Below are positions 28,393-37,417 of a DNA stretch of 42,127 nt, one piece after another. The DNA is from Coprobacter sp. (lineage in GTDB: Bacteria; Bacteroidota; Bacteroidia; Bacteroidales; Coprobacteraceae). The notes beneath the pieces are model-generated. The model saw nothing but the letters and a program-made list of their open reading frames with translations, was not told the DNA's origin and did no database searches. Location of the stretch: assembly GCA_022511245.1 (NCBI GenBank), contig JAFLRV010000004.1:1-42127 (forward strand), given 5' to 3'. The number at the start of each line of letters is the position of its first letter. Within the stretch, counting starts at the first letter, position 1. The position numbers and the translations under genes were made by a program.

Positions 28393-28968
28393 CTATAAAG
28401 CCCTTATCCGGCTCAGGGTCGCCGGATCCATTCCCAGATAGGAGGCAATATCTCCCAGCGAAGCACGGGAGGAGATTTCGGGAAACTGTTCCCGGAACAT
28501 CTTATACCGGCTTTCGGCCGGAAGAGTCAGCCGCTCTTTGTGGGAGCGGTGCAACCGGCGGTATTCATTCTGGTGTATCACCCGGCCCCAGTTGCATAAC
28601 TGCAAGTTGTTGCAAAACAAATTTTCCAGTGCGGGCAGCGCAATCCGCCACGCCTCGACCGGTTCTGCCGCCTGAGCATATTCCTGACTGGGCAATCCGT
28701 AATACAATTCATCCATGCTGAATACCAAACCGCCTTCAATCGTAAACGAAGTGACAATCTCTTTTCCGTCCTCTAACCAAAAATGGCGTATCAAACCCTT
28801 CTCGATAAACCATGCATAGCGGCAGAACGCATCGCCCCGAAGAATCATCTCTTTTTTCCGGAAACGGCACTCTTCCAGCTGTCCAGCCAGCAGCGATACC
28901 GTCGCCTCGTCGACGGGAACCACTCTCCGCATCATCTCCAGAAACCGGCTTTGGCTGAACGCTATCAT
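28393..28968 (-). CDS. Crp/Fnr family transcriptional regulator
   Basis: beta-roll domain, HTH 'LGDIASYLGMDPATLSRIRAL'. Confidence 0.87.
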   Translation of the reverse strand: MIAFSQSRFLEMMRRVVPVDEATVSLLAGQLEECRFRKKEMILRGDAFCRYAWFIEKGLIRHFWLEDGKEIVTSFTIEGGLVFSMDELYYGLPSQEYAQAAEPVEAWRIALPALENLFCNNLQLCNWGRVIHQNEYRRLHRSHKERLTLPAESRYKMFREQFPEISSRASLGDIASYLGMDPATLSRIRAL

Positions 28969-28975
28969 AACAATC

Positions 28976-30121
28976 TCAGATTTTTACAAATATCCTGCAC
29001 CGGTAGAGCAGCAGAAGAATCAGAAACACGATTGAAAAGTTGGCGAAAGTAAGCCAAACGGCATACCACTCCGGCCCGACAATCCGCTCCAGCCCGAACG
29101 TAAGCGATGCCGCCACACAGCGAAAGTTAACCACCTCGCCGAGTACATAGGCCGTTATCGAATTCATACCGTAGATTCTCAACCACAGCCAGCCTCGTGT
29201 ATGGCCGCATACATCTATCCACCAGTAAAACAGTGCCATAAGCACAAAACACAGGCCACCGGAAAAAAGAGTCATACTGCATGTCCACAACCGTTTGATA
29301 ATCGGCATCTGTATCTGCCACAACAATCCGGCGACTATCAGTCCGGCACCGATACAAAGCAACTGACGCACAGCCCGCAGGCGGGTTGCTCCGGCCTCTT
29401 TCATGACCTGCCCGGCAAAACTGCCGAGCATCACCGACACCCCGAACGTGAGACTGCTCCAAATCCATGTATACGTATAACCGGGCCAAAAATGCCACGA
29501 ACCGGCCTCGTCCCAATACACGCCATCCCGCCAACGGCCCAGCACCCACCGGTCGACCTGCTCGGCAAAATTTCCCTCCGGTGTGAAATCTCCGCAAAAG
29601 GTCATGGGAACCCAATAGATAAAAAGCAACACCGCAACGGCCGCCACCTGCCTGCGCAGCGACAAATGAAGCATCAGCATCGACGCAATCAAATAACCGG
29701 CCGCAATCGCCTGAAGCGTATTGGAATAGAGACGCAGCGCTTTCATATCGAGAGCCAGCAAATTGCCCTGTACGACCATCCCGAGCAGAAAGAGGATAAC
29801 GACCCGCCTGACGATTTTGACATATACTGGGCGACGGGAAGGCATCGACCGGTATTTCGCCAAAGAGAACGGCATCGACACCCCGCTCATAAACAGAAAC
29901 AGCGGCATCACCAAATCCCAAAAACGGAATCCGGCCCAACTTTCATGGTCGAACTGATACAATACCCTGTCGAGCCACCCGATGCGGGCGGTCTCTCCGA
30001 CAGCAATCAGCACCGGCTGGAGAAAGACCAGCAGAAACAAGTCGAATCCCCGCAGTATATCGAGCGAGAGCAAACGGTCTCCCGGACGGGCGATATTATC
30101 CATACAATTATTACGTACCAT
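28976..30121 (-). CDS. DUF5009 / heparan-alpha-glucosaminide N-acetyltransferase-like membrane protein
   Basis: 'RLLSLDILRGFDLFLLVFLQPVL', many TM helices. Start 30121 directly abuts the upstream stop codon (TAA|ATG); 30103 is an alternative. Confidence 0.82.
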   Translation of the reverse strand: MVRNNCMDNIARPGDRLLSLDILRGFDLFLLVFLQPVLIAVGETARIGWLDRVLYQFDHESWAGFRFWDLVMPLFLFMSGVSMPFSLAKYRSMPSRRPVYVKIVRRVVILFLLGMVVQGNLLALDMKALRLYSNTLQAIAAGYLIASMLMLHLSLRRQVAAVAVLLFIYWVPMTFCGDFTPEGNFAEQVDRWVLGRWRDGVYWDEAGSWHFWPGYTYTWIWSSLTFGVSVMLGSFAGQVMKEAGATRLRAVRQLLCIGAGLIVAGLLWQIQMPIIKRLWTCSMTLFSGGLCFVLMALFYWWIDVCGHTRGWLWLRIYGMNSITAYVLGEVVNFRCVAASLTFGLERIVGPEWYAVWLTFANFSIVFLILLLLYRCRIFVKI

Positions 30122-30598
30122 TTAATCTGTTTCTTTTAATTTTTCACCCACGATGCGGGCGGCCGCCATAATATAACCGATACAGGGACGACGCCGGTAA
30201 TAATTTTCCGTCCGCTCCGACGGTTCCGAAGTATCGTGCTTACAGGTCAGATTCAGCAACTCACGGCAAACGAGAGAGCCGTTCTCCTGCTCGAACCGGG
30301 CCGCCAGCTCCTGAACGACGGCATAATTTCTTGCTTTGGCAGCCCTGCCCTCCGGCGTGTCGGCCGGCCGGTCGGCGGGAAACTTCAACCCGGCCACCAG
30401 AAACGAGGCGCTTACCGCCCCGCAGACCTCACGCAAACGGCCCATTCCGCCGCCCAAAGGTGCCACTAATTTCGCACCGAAAGAGGCCTCGATACCGAAC
30501 AAATCGCAATAGGCCAAAAATACAGCCTGCGAACAGTTGTATCCTTGAAGGAAAAAGGCTTTTGCCCGTTCGGTTCTCTCCGCTACATCTATCTCCAT
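30122..30598 (-). CDS. C-GCAxxG-C-C family redox-type protein
   Basis: 'AFFLQGYNCSQAVFLAYCD...PLGGGMGRLREVCGAVSASFLVAGL...CRELLNLTCKHD...C'. Confidence 0.85.
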   Translation of the reverse strand: MEIDVAERTERAKAFFLQGYNCSQAVFLAYCDLFGIEASFGAKLVAPLGGGMGRLREVCGAVSASFLVAGLKFPADRPADTPEGRAAKARNYAVVQELAARFEQENGSLVCRELLNLTCKHDTSEPSERTENYYRRRPCIGYIMAAARIVGEKLKETD

Positions 30599-30602
30599 AC
30601 CA

Positions 30603-31265
30603 TTACCACTGTATCGGCGTTATACCGTGTTCCTGCAAATAGGCGTTAGTCCGGCTGAAATGACGGTTACCGAAAAATCCCCGATGCGCCGACAAAGGAG
30701 AGGGATGCGGTGAGGTCAGCACCAGATGTTTCGAACGGTCGATGAAACTGCCTTTCCGCTGGGCATAAGAGCCCCACAGGATAAAGACCAGATGCTCCCG
30801 TTCGGCCGCCAGCCGGTGAATAACGGCATCGGTAAACTGTTCCCAACCCCGATTCTGATGCGACCCGGCCTGGTGGGCCCGCACTGTCAGCGTGGCATTG
30901 AGCAGCAATACACCCTGCGCCGCCCAGCGGGACAAATCACCGCTTGCTGGGACAGGAGCTCCCAAATCGGAAGCTATCTCTTTAAAAATATTCTGCAACG
31001 AAGGCGGGAAAGGGATTCCGTCGTTAACCGAGAAACACAATCCGTTGGCTTGTCGGGGTTCATGATAGGGGTCTTGTCCCAGTATGACCACCTTTACCCG
31101 GTCGAAAGGGCAGGCATCAAAGGCATTAAACATCTGCCGGCCGGGAGGATATACGGTAGCGGTCGCATATTCCGAACGGACAAAATCGGTAAGTTTCACA
31201 AAATAATCTTTGTCAAACTCCTCCTGTAAACGCTGTTTCCAGCTCTCCTCTATACGGACATCCAT
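30603..31265 (-). CDS. ung: Uracil-DNA glycosylase
   Basis: 'VVILGQDPYHEPRQANGLCFSV', 'GVLLLNATLTVRAHQAGSH', 'VLTSPHPSPLSAHRGFFGNRHFSRTN'. True start MDVRIEES at 31265. Confidence 0.97.
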   Translation of the reverse strand: MDVRIEESWKQRLQEEFDKDYFVKLTDFVRSEYATATVYPPGRQMFNAFDACPFDRVKVVILGQDPYHEPRQANGLCFSVNDGIPFPPSLQNIFKEIASDLGAPVPASGDLSRWAAQGVLLLNATLTVRAHQAGSHQNRGWEQFTDAVIHRLAAEREHLVFILWGSYAQRKGSFIDRSKHLVLTSPHPSPLSAHRGFFGNRHFSRTNAYLQEHGITPIQW

Positions 31266-31296
31266 AAATATTGTATTAAACTTTTTGATATATCTA

Positions 31297-31327
31297 TTTG
31301 CAAAGCTACAAATATTTCTTACATTTG
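31297..31327 (+). promoter_or_regulatory. Consensus Bacteroidota promoter for tRNA-Arg
   Basis: TTTG (31297-31300) - N19 - TACATTTG (31320-31327), 10 nt before the tRNA 5' end. Confidence 0.75.
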
Positions 31328-31337
31328 CACTCCGAAA

Positions 31338-31410
31338 GGCCCCATAGTTTAGTGAATAGAACGTCAGATTCCGGTTCTGAAGGTCGCAGGTTTGAGTCCT
31401 GCTGGGGTCA
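31338..31410 (+). tRNA. tRNA-Arg(CCG)
   Basis: 73-nt cloverleaf: acceptor GGCCCCA/TGGGGTC, D stem GTTT/GAAC, anticodon arm TCAGA-TTCCGGT-TCTGA, T arm GCAGG-TTTGAGT-CCTGC; CCA not encoded. Confidence 0.93.
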
Positions 31411-31413
31411 CTG

Positions 31414-31450
31414 AACGAGACGAATGACATTTCATTGGTCTCGTTTTTCT
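31414..31450 (+). terminator. Terminator downstream of tRNA-Arg
   Basis: AACGAGAC-g-AATGA-loop-TCATT-g-GTCTCGTT followed by TTTCTTTTT. Confidence 0.85.
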
Positions 31451-31494
31451 TTTTACATCCTCGCAATCCGCTGTTTTTATGGGGATTATCCCGG

Positions 31495-32712
31495 TTACAG
31501 GGTTTCAATCACTTTGTCGAGCACCTCCATACGCTGCCTGTAGCCTTGTTTGAGTCGGTCGACAGCTTTGGGAAACGACAGTTTCGTATCTTCGTTTACG
31601 TAGTCGTATTTTTTGTTGGACCAACGGTTCATATTCATCTCTGCCGACTCTTTTATTTGCGTCGCCCGCATATCGATATAACCCTCTATTTGTTCGAGAC
31701 TGCTTTTATGCATTGTCCAACGCTCTTTCACCCGTTCGGTGAACGCAGCATTTTTCATCAAGGCCCCATACCAGAGGCTCGAAGATATGATGAGCGATTT
31801 GGGAGTCGACGGTTTGAAAGTGGCGTAGTCGAAATCCCATACCGGACCGGCACACAGCTTACCGTTCCGGTCTTTGTACATATAGCAGCTTTTCGGATGA
31901 TTGGGTTCGCCGTTCCCCGTGAGTTCGTGCACCAGCCACCAGTCTATAAACGAATCCATATCGATGTAATCGAACAGGTTCTCGCCTGTGCTGTTGCCGC
32001 CGTAAAGCATATTTTCGATGCGGTTGAAATAGTTTTGTACATAATTCATCTGTGCGGCGGCAATATTTTCATCCGGGTCTTTGAATTGTACGGGCAGACC
32101 TTGATATGATGTCGTAAATTTAAACAACTCGTCGTAATTGATGTCCAGTTCAAAAACATATCCGCCGGTAACCGATACATCGTCAATGTCGGTCGGCCCT
32201 ATCCCGGTGATGTTCAACCGGTTCTGGTCGACCTTAATCTGCTCGCACAGATAGTAGTTGCCCAAAGGCTCGCCGTTCATGACCACCTCTACAAATTCGC
32301 CATGCGGCGTCCATGCCAGTCCCGGCATGCAACGGGCAATCTCGAAAGATACGTCATTTCTCAGACAGGTGTGGTCCAGATAGTTGGCAAGCAGCACCCA
32401 GCGTTTGTGCTTGGGCATGCCCAATACCTCTTCCTTTTTGTCGAGTTTGATGGCATAAGGCTTTTTAGGGTATCTCCAGGTCGAATTGCCACGTCCTTTT
32501 ATCTGCACGTTTTCATATACGGCATCGTTCCCGCCGGAGTTGCATATCGATATACGGCAAGATTTCACCCAATCTTCTTTGCTTACAATCTTTGCGGGCG
32601 TGGTGATATATACGATGGGAAGTCTGCTGCCGGAAAGGTCTATCTCCTCTTTTTCACAGCCTACCAAAACGAATATTGCCGCCAGAATGAATACAACAGA
32701 AAATTTTTTCAT
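31495..32712 (-). CDS. CotH-like kinase family lipoprotein
   Basis: Lipobox LVGC; 'VQIKGRGNSTWRYPKKPYAIKLDKK...VLLANYLDHTCLRNDVSFEIAR...GGYVFELD...GPVWDFDYATF'. Confidence 0.92.
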   Translation of the reverse strand: MKKFSVVFILAAIFVLVGCEKEEIDLSGSRLPIVYITTPAKIVSKEDWVKSCRISICNSGGNDAVYENVQIKGRGNSTWRYPKKPYAIKLDKKEEVLGMPKHKRWVLLANYLDHTCLRNDVSFEIARCMPGLAWTPHGEFVEVVMNGEPLGNYYLCEQIKVDQNRLNITGIGPTDIDDVSVTGGYVFELDINYDELFKFTTSYQGLPVQFKDPDENIAAAQMNYVQNYFNRIENMLYGGNSTGENLFDYIDMDSFIDWWLVHELTGNGEPNHPKSCYMYKDRNGKLCAGPVWDFDYATFKPSTPKSLIISSSLWYGALMKNAAFTERVKERWTMHKSSLEQIEGYIDMRATQIKESAEMNMNRWSNKKYDYVNEDTKLSFPKAVDRLKQGYRQRMEVLDKVIETL

Positions 32713-32760
32713 AACCGATACGCACTTAAAAATCTTTGCGAACGAACGTACAACACGGGG

Positions 32761-32790
32761 CAAAGATACAAAAAAAGGGGGTGTGTCAAA
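32761..32790 (-). promoter_or_regulatory. Candidate promoter for the CotH-like gene
   Basis: Minus strand TTTG (32790-32787) - N18 - TATCTTTG (32768-32761); 48 nt before ATG at 32712. Confidence 0.6.
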
Positions 32791-32801
32791 ACACCCCTTT
32801 T
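32771..32801 (-). terminator. Second hairpin downstream of nqrF, overlapping the CotH promoter spacer
   Basis: Minus strand AAAAGGGGTGT-TTTGAC-ACACCCCCTTTT (one bulged C) followed by T-run. Confidence 0.55.
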
Positions 32802-32841
32802 GGCATTGCATCATATACCGCAGGCTGTCAGGTCACCAACG

Positions 32842-32872
32842 AAAAAAAGCGATGAAAATCATCGCCTTTTTT
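32842..32872 (-). terminator. Terminator downstream of nqrF
   Basis: GCGATGA-AAA-TCATCGC with A-run and T-run on either side. Confidence 0.8.
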
Positions 32873-32884
32873 CGTTCTGTATCA

Positions 32885-34147
32885 TTATGCGCCGAAATCG
32901 TCGTACATCAGCATTTCACGGGGAACGCCCAAATCCCACAACATTTTCTTGACGGCATTGGCCATCGGGCCGGGACCGCACATGTAATATTCGATATCTT
33001 CGGGAGCATCGTGCTCTTTCAGATAATTGTCATATATTACCTGATGGATAAATCCGGTATAGCCAGTCCAGTTGTCTTCGGGCTGCGGGTCGCTCAATGC
33101 GATATGGAACGAGAAATTGGGAAATTCCCGTTCGATGGCCCGGAAATCTTCTTCGTAGAAAATCTCCCGGCGCGAGCGGGCGCCATACCAGTACGATATT
33201 TTGCGGTCGGTCGTCTTCAGCGTGTGGAACAGATGCAGCAGGTGCGAACGCAAGGGGGCCATACCGGCTCCGCCTCCGATATAGAGCATCTCCCGTTTGG
33301 TATCGAGAATATGGAACTCCCCGTAAGGGCCCGATACGGTCACTTTGTCGCCCGGCTTGCGGGTAAAGATGTAAGAGGAGCATATACCCGGCTTGATGCC
33401 CTGCGCCCACGTTCCGGTATTGCGGTCGAACGGCGGCGTGGCGATACGGATGTTCAGCATCACGATATTGCCCTCAGCGGGGTGGTTGGCCATCGAATAG
33501 GCCCGATAGGTTTCCTCCTCGTTACGGCAGACAAGTCCCCACATCTTGTATTTGTCCCACTCGTCGTGGTATTCCTTGTCGATATCCATGTCGGAAAACT
33601 TGATATCGTATTTGGGCACATCAATCTGAATATAGCTGCCCGGCTTGAAATTGAGGGTTTCTCCTTCCGGCAGCCGCACGACGAACTCTTTGATAAAAGA
33701 GGCGACATTGCGGTTCGAAACCACTTCACATTCCCACTTTTTGATACCCAGTACCTCTTGGGGTATCTGTATTTCCAAATCGTTCTTGACTTTTACCTGA
33801 CAGGCCAGCCGGTAGTGGTCATGTATCTGTTTGCGGGTAAAAAAGCCCGTTTCGGTAGGCAGTATCTCACCGCCGCCTTCCAGTACCCGGCAGCGGCACA
33901 TTCCGCAGCTGCCGCCCCCGCCGCAGGCCGAAGGCAAAAATATTTTGTTGGCCGACAACGAAGCCAGCAGCGTCGTACCAGCATCGGTCACCACCTCCCG
34001 CTCCTTGTCGTTGATGTCGATGGTCAGTTTCCCTGAAGGGGTCAACTTGTTTTTAGCCAGCAGCAATACGGCCACCAACACCAGTATCAACAGCAGAAAT
34101 ATAACTACGGCAGCTCCCACTGTGGGATTTATCAGTAATAATGTCAT
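32885..34147 (-). CDS. nqrF: Na+-translocating NADH:quinone reductase subunit F
   Basis: 2Fe-2S motif 'LPSACGGGGSCGMCRCRV', FAD/NAD motifs 'RAYSMANHPAE', 'YIGGGAGMAPLRSHLLHL', 'YYMCGPGPMANAVKKML'. Confidence 0.98.
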   Translation of the reverse strand: MTLLLINPTVGAAVVIFLLLILVLVAVLLLAKNKLTPSGKLTIDINDKEREVVTDAGTTLLASLSANKIFLPSACGGGGSCGMCRCRVLEGGGEILPTETGFFTRKQIHDHYRLACQVKVKNDLEIQIPQEVLGIKKWECEVVSNRNVASFIKEFVVRLPEGETLNFKPGSYIQIDVPKYDIKFSDMDIDKEYHDEWDKYKMWGLVCRNEEETYRAYSMANHPAEGNIVMLNIRIATPPFDRNTGTWAQGIKPGICSSYIFTRKPGDKVTVSGPYGEFHILDTKREMLYIGGGAGMAPLRSHLLHLFHTLKTTDRKISYWYGARSRREIFYEEDFRAIEREFPNFSFHIALSDPQPEDNWTGYTGFIHQVIYDNYLKEHDAPEDIEYYMCGPGPMANAVKKMLWDLGVPREMLMYDDFGA

Positions 34148-34175
34148 TGTATCTTTCGTTTAAATTGAAACCCGA

Positions 34176-34790
34176 TTATAGTTTAATTCCCAAAAAGCTC
34201 ATAAAGGCGATACCCATCAGTCCGGTGGCGATAAAGGTAATCCCTATGCCCCGCAGCGGTGCCGGTACGTTGGAATAGGCCAGTTTTTCCCGAATAGCGG
34301 CAATTCCCATAATGGCCAGCAGCCATCCGATACCCGAACCTAACCCGTAAACCGTTGCAGCTCCCACCGACGGGAATGCCCGCTGCTGCATAAAAAGCGA
34401 ACCGCCCAAAATGGCGCAGTTAACGGCTATCAGCGGCAGGAAGATACCTAACGAGGCATACAGGGCCGGAGCGTATTTCTCGACGAACATCTCGACCAGC
34501 TGCACCATAGAGGCGATAACGGCGATAAACATAATCAGACTGAGGAAACTCAAATCGACCGTTTTATACTCTTCGCCGAGCCACTGCAAGGCTCCCGGTT
34601 TCAGGATATAGTTTTCGAGCATATAATCTACCGGCAGGGTAATTACCAGCACAAAAGTTACGGCCAGTCCCAGACCGATAGCGGTCTTTACACTTTTCGA
34701 TACGGCCAAATAAGAACACATCCCTAAAAAGTAGGCAAATATCATATTGTCTATAAAAATAGACCGGATAAACAGATTCAGATTTTCCAT
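34176..34790 (-). CDS. nqrE: Na+-translocating NADH:quinone reductase subunit E
   Basis: 'IDNMIFAYFLGMCSYLAVSKSVKTAIGLGLAVTFVLV', 'NCAILGGSLFM'. Confidence 0.97.
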   Translation of the reverse strand: MENLNLFIRSIFIDNMIFAYFLGMCSYLAVSKSVKTAIGLGLAVTFVLVITLPVDYMLENYILKPGALQWLGEEYKTVDLSFLSLIMFIAVIASMVQLVEMFVEKYAPALYASLGIFLPLIAVNCAILGGSLFMQQRAFPSVGAATVYGLGSGIGWLLAIMGIAAIREKLAYSNVPAPLRGIGITFIATGLMGIAFMSFLGIKL

Positions 34791-34814
34791 TTTTCGCTTG
34801 TTTTTATGTAGTTC

Positions 34815-35441
34815 TTATCTTTTTTCCTGCAACTCTTTGTTTCTCGCCCGGTGTACCCAGATGATACAGGCTGCCGTTATCAACGCCATCGGAGGCAATA
34901 TCATCAAACCGTTGTTTTCGTAGCCCCAGTCGTAAAAAATCTGCGGAACGACCTGATAACCGAACAGGGTTCCCGAACCCAGCAATTCCCGGAAGAAAGC
35001 CACGATAACCAGAATAATCCCGTAACCGATACCGTTGCCTACGCCATCGAGGAAAGAGTCCCACGGGCCGTTACCCAAAGCAAAGGCTTCGAGACGTCCC
35101 ATCAATATACAGTTGGTAATAATCAGTCCCACAAATACCGACAACTGTTTGCTTACATCGTAGGCGTAGGCCTTCAGCACCTGATCTACGATAATCACCA
35201 GTGCGGCGACCACAACCAGCTGTACGATGATACGGATGCTATTGGGAATAGTATTCCGCAGCAGCGATATGATGACATTGGCAAACGCCAGTACGGCGGT
35301 TACCGACACCGCCATGACAAAAGCCGGTTCCAATTTGGCGGTTACCGCCAGAGCCGAGCAGATACCCAATACCTGCACGATAACCGGATTATTTTTCGAG
35401 AGGGGGCCGAGCAATACTTGTTTCGTCTTTTTCGATATCAT
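34815..35441 (-). CDS. nqrD: Na+-translocating NADH:quinone reductase subunit D
   Basis: '[28 protein letters not shown]', '[34 protein letters not shown]'. Confidence 0.97.
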   Translation of the reverse strand: MISKKTKQVLLGPLSKNNPVIVQVLGICSALAVTAKLEPAFVMAVSVTAVLAFANVIISLLRNTIPNSIRIIVQLVVVAALVIIVDQVLKAYAYDVSKQLSVFVGLIITNCILMGRLEAFALGNGPWDSFLDGVGNGIGYGIILVIVAFFRELLGSGTLFGYQVVPQIFYDWGYENNGLMILPPMALITAACIIWVHRARNKELQEKR

Positions 35442-35456
35442 ATTTTCTTCCTCCGC

Positions 35457-36164
35457 TTATTTTTTTAATGACTCCAAAAATTTCTGATACGGGGTCAGAC
35501 AGTTCTGCATCATCGACTGCACCCCTTTGCTGGTAATCGTTCCGCCCGATATGGCATCGACATAATCGGCTCCGTCAACGGGTTTCTGTCCTTTTTTCTC
35601 TACCGTTACCGATTTGAACACACCGTCGATAAAAAGCCGTTTTCCCTGATACTGGTCCGAGAAAGCCGGTTTTTCGATTTCGGCTCCCAGTCCCGGCGTT
35701 TCGCCCTGATGAGCGAAATAAGCACCATAAATCGTATCGCCACCGGCATCGACCGAAACATATCCCCAGATGGGGCCCCACAATCCGGCGCCGTACATCG
35801 GGAAGATGTATTTCTCGGAACCGTCATCCAGACGGCATACGAAAACGGGCAGCTCCCGCTCTCCGGCCGGTCGTTTCACCTGCACGGCCACATCGACAAG
35901 GAAGGCATCGCCGGGAACCCGGTTTCCCTGTTCGTCGACCAGATAGGAATCAACGATATATTTTTTATACAAGTCTTCCGCATCCTTTGCATCGGAAGCG
36001 ATGTTGACCGAACTCAATATCTGTTTCATCTTGTCAATCCGGACATTCTGGGTCTGCGCCGGCTTCAGGGCCAATGCGGCCAAAGCCAGTACCGCAGCTA
36101 CCACAACCACCATGACAGCGGCATATATCACCGTATAAACATTACTCTGTTTGTTCATCTTCAT
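35457..36164 (-). CDS. nqrC: Na+-translocating NADH:quinone reductase subunit C
   Basis: 'LLNNEL'-type flanks absent by eye but 'MYGAGLWGPIWGYVSV', 'GETPGLGAEIEKP', 'DAISGGTITSKGVQSMM' flavinylation-site context and operon position fit. Start at 36164 preferred over 36176. Confidence 0.95.
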   Translation of the reverse strand: MKMNKQSNVYTVIYAAVMVVVVAAVLALAALALKPAQTQNVRIDKMKQILSSVNIASDAKDAEDLYKKYIVDSYLVDEQGNRVPGDAFLVDVAVQVKRPAGERELPVFVCRLDDGSEKYIFPMYGAGLWGPIWGYVSVDAGGDTIYGAYFAHQGETPGLGAEIEKPAFSDQYQGKRLFIDGVFKSVTVEKKGQKPVDGADYVDAISGGTITSKGVQSMMQNCLTPYQKFLESLKK

Positions 36165-36172
36165 TTCTCCTT

Positions 36173-37387
36173 TCATGCGTTAGTTCCGGCAGCCCGTTTG
36201 ATTCTCCGTTTCATGTTGCGGCCCACCACGAAATAGTCGATAAGCGGGGCAAACACATTCATCAGCAATACCGCCAGCATGGCTCCTTCGGGATAACCGT
36301 TGTTATACACCCGGATGACAATGGCGACAACCCCGATTAAAAAGCCGTATATGTATTTCCCGGCGGTCGTGCGGGCGCCGGTCACCGGGTCGGTGGCCAT
36401 AAAGACAGCGGCAAAAGCAAATCCGCCCAGACAAATCTGTTCGACGGGAGTCAGCAGCGAAGCCGGATATACGGGTGAGGCAAACAGATGGGCCACATAT
36501 CCCATACACAACCCGCCGGCAAATACCGACAGCATGATGCGCCAGCTGGCTACGCGGGTAAAGAGCAGTATCGCCGCCCCGATGAGAATGGCCAGCGTAG
36601 AGGTCTCCCCGATAGAACCGGGAATGAGCCCCACAAAGAAATCCCACAACGAAGCAGGCTCGCCCAGTATATTCGTAATGTGCAGCGACTCACCCGTCGA
36701 GGTGGCTACCTGACCCAGCGGCGTAGCTCCTGAAAAATTGTCGACCGTTGCTCCGGCTCCCAGTCCGAACGTATCGGAGGTGCGCACAAAAACGGCATCG
36801 CCCGACATTTTGGAGGGATAGGCAAAAAAGAGGAACGCCCGTGTAACCAATGCAACGTTGAACACGTTCATACCGGTACCGCCGAATACCTCTTTGGCAA
36901 AAATGACGGCAAAAGCCGTAGCCACAGCAATCATCCACAGCGGGGTGTCCACAGGAACAATCATCGGAATCAGGATACCCGATACCAGGAAACCCTCCTG
37001 TATCTCGTGACCTCGCAGCTGGGCAGCTGTAAACTCGATACCCAGTCCCACAGCATACGAAACGACGATTTGGGGAAGAACGGACAAAAAGCCGAAAAGG
37101 AACATCGCCCAGCCACTCACCGATGCGGCTTGTCCGATAGCCATATAGTGCTGATACCCGACATTGTACATGCCGAAAAGCAGGGCCGGAATCAACGCCA
37201 GAATAACCACCGACATCGTGCGTTTGGCATCGATGCTGTCGTGGATGTGTACACCCGTTTTCGAGGTCGAGGCCGGCACGAACAGAAATGTTTCGAAGCC
37301 TTCAAAAACAGACTGAAACTTTTCGAACCGGCCGCCCGGCTGGAAATCGGGTTTTATCTTGTCGATATAATTTCTTAATGCTTTCAA
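36173..37387 (-). CDS. nqrB: Na+-translocating NADH:quinone reductase subunit B
   Basis: 'HIHDSIDAKRTMSVVILALIPALLFGMYNVGYQ', 'DNFSGATPL' flavin attachment motif, 'FMATDPVTGARTTAGKYIYG'. Confidence 0.97.
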   Translation of the reverse strand: MKALRNYIDKIKPDFQPGGRFEKFQSVFEGFETFLFVPASTSKTGVHIHDSIDAKRTMSVVILALIPALLFGMYNVGYQHYMAIGQAASVSGWAMFLFGFLSVLPQIVVSYAVGLGIEFTAAQLRGHEIQEGFLVSGILIPMIVPVDTPLWMIAVATAFAVIFAKEVFGGTGMNVFNVALVTRAFLFFAYPSKMSGDAVFVRTSDTFGLGAGATVDNFSGATPLGQVATSTGESLHITNILGEPASLWDFFVGLIPGSIGETSTLAILIGAAILLFTRVASWRIMLSVFAGGLCMGYVAHLFASPVYPASLLTPVEQICLGGFAFAAVFMATDPVTGARTTAGKYIYGFLIGVVAIVIRVYNNGYPEGAMLAVLLMNVFAPLIDYFVVGRNMKRRIKRAAGTNA

Positions 37388-37417
37388 TGTTATATATTAT
37401 TTTGAGGTTATACCTGT

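Noticed and set aside
30603-31508. 301-aa ung ORF extended upstream through the tRNA-Arg locus
   Set aside because: The extension runs antisense through the tRNA and its promoter; ung homology begins at MDVRIEES (31265).
32486-34036. 516-aa plus-strand ORF antisense to nqrF and the CotH-gene start
   Set aside because: Shadow frame of strongly supported genes; no recognisable domains, composition typical of antisense translation.
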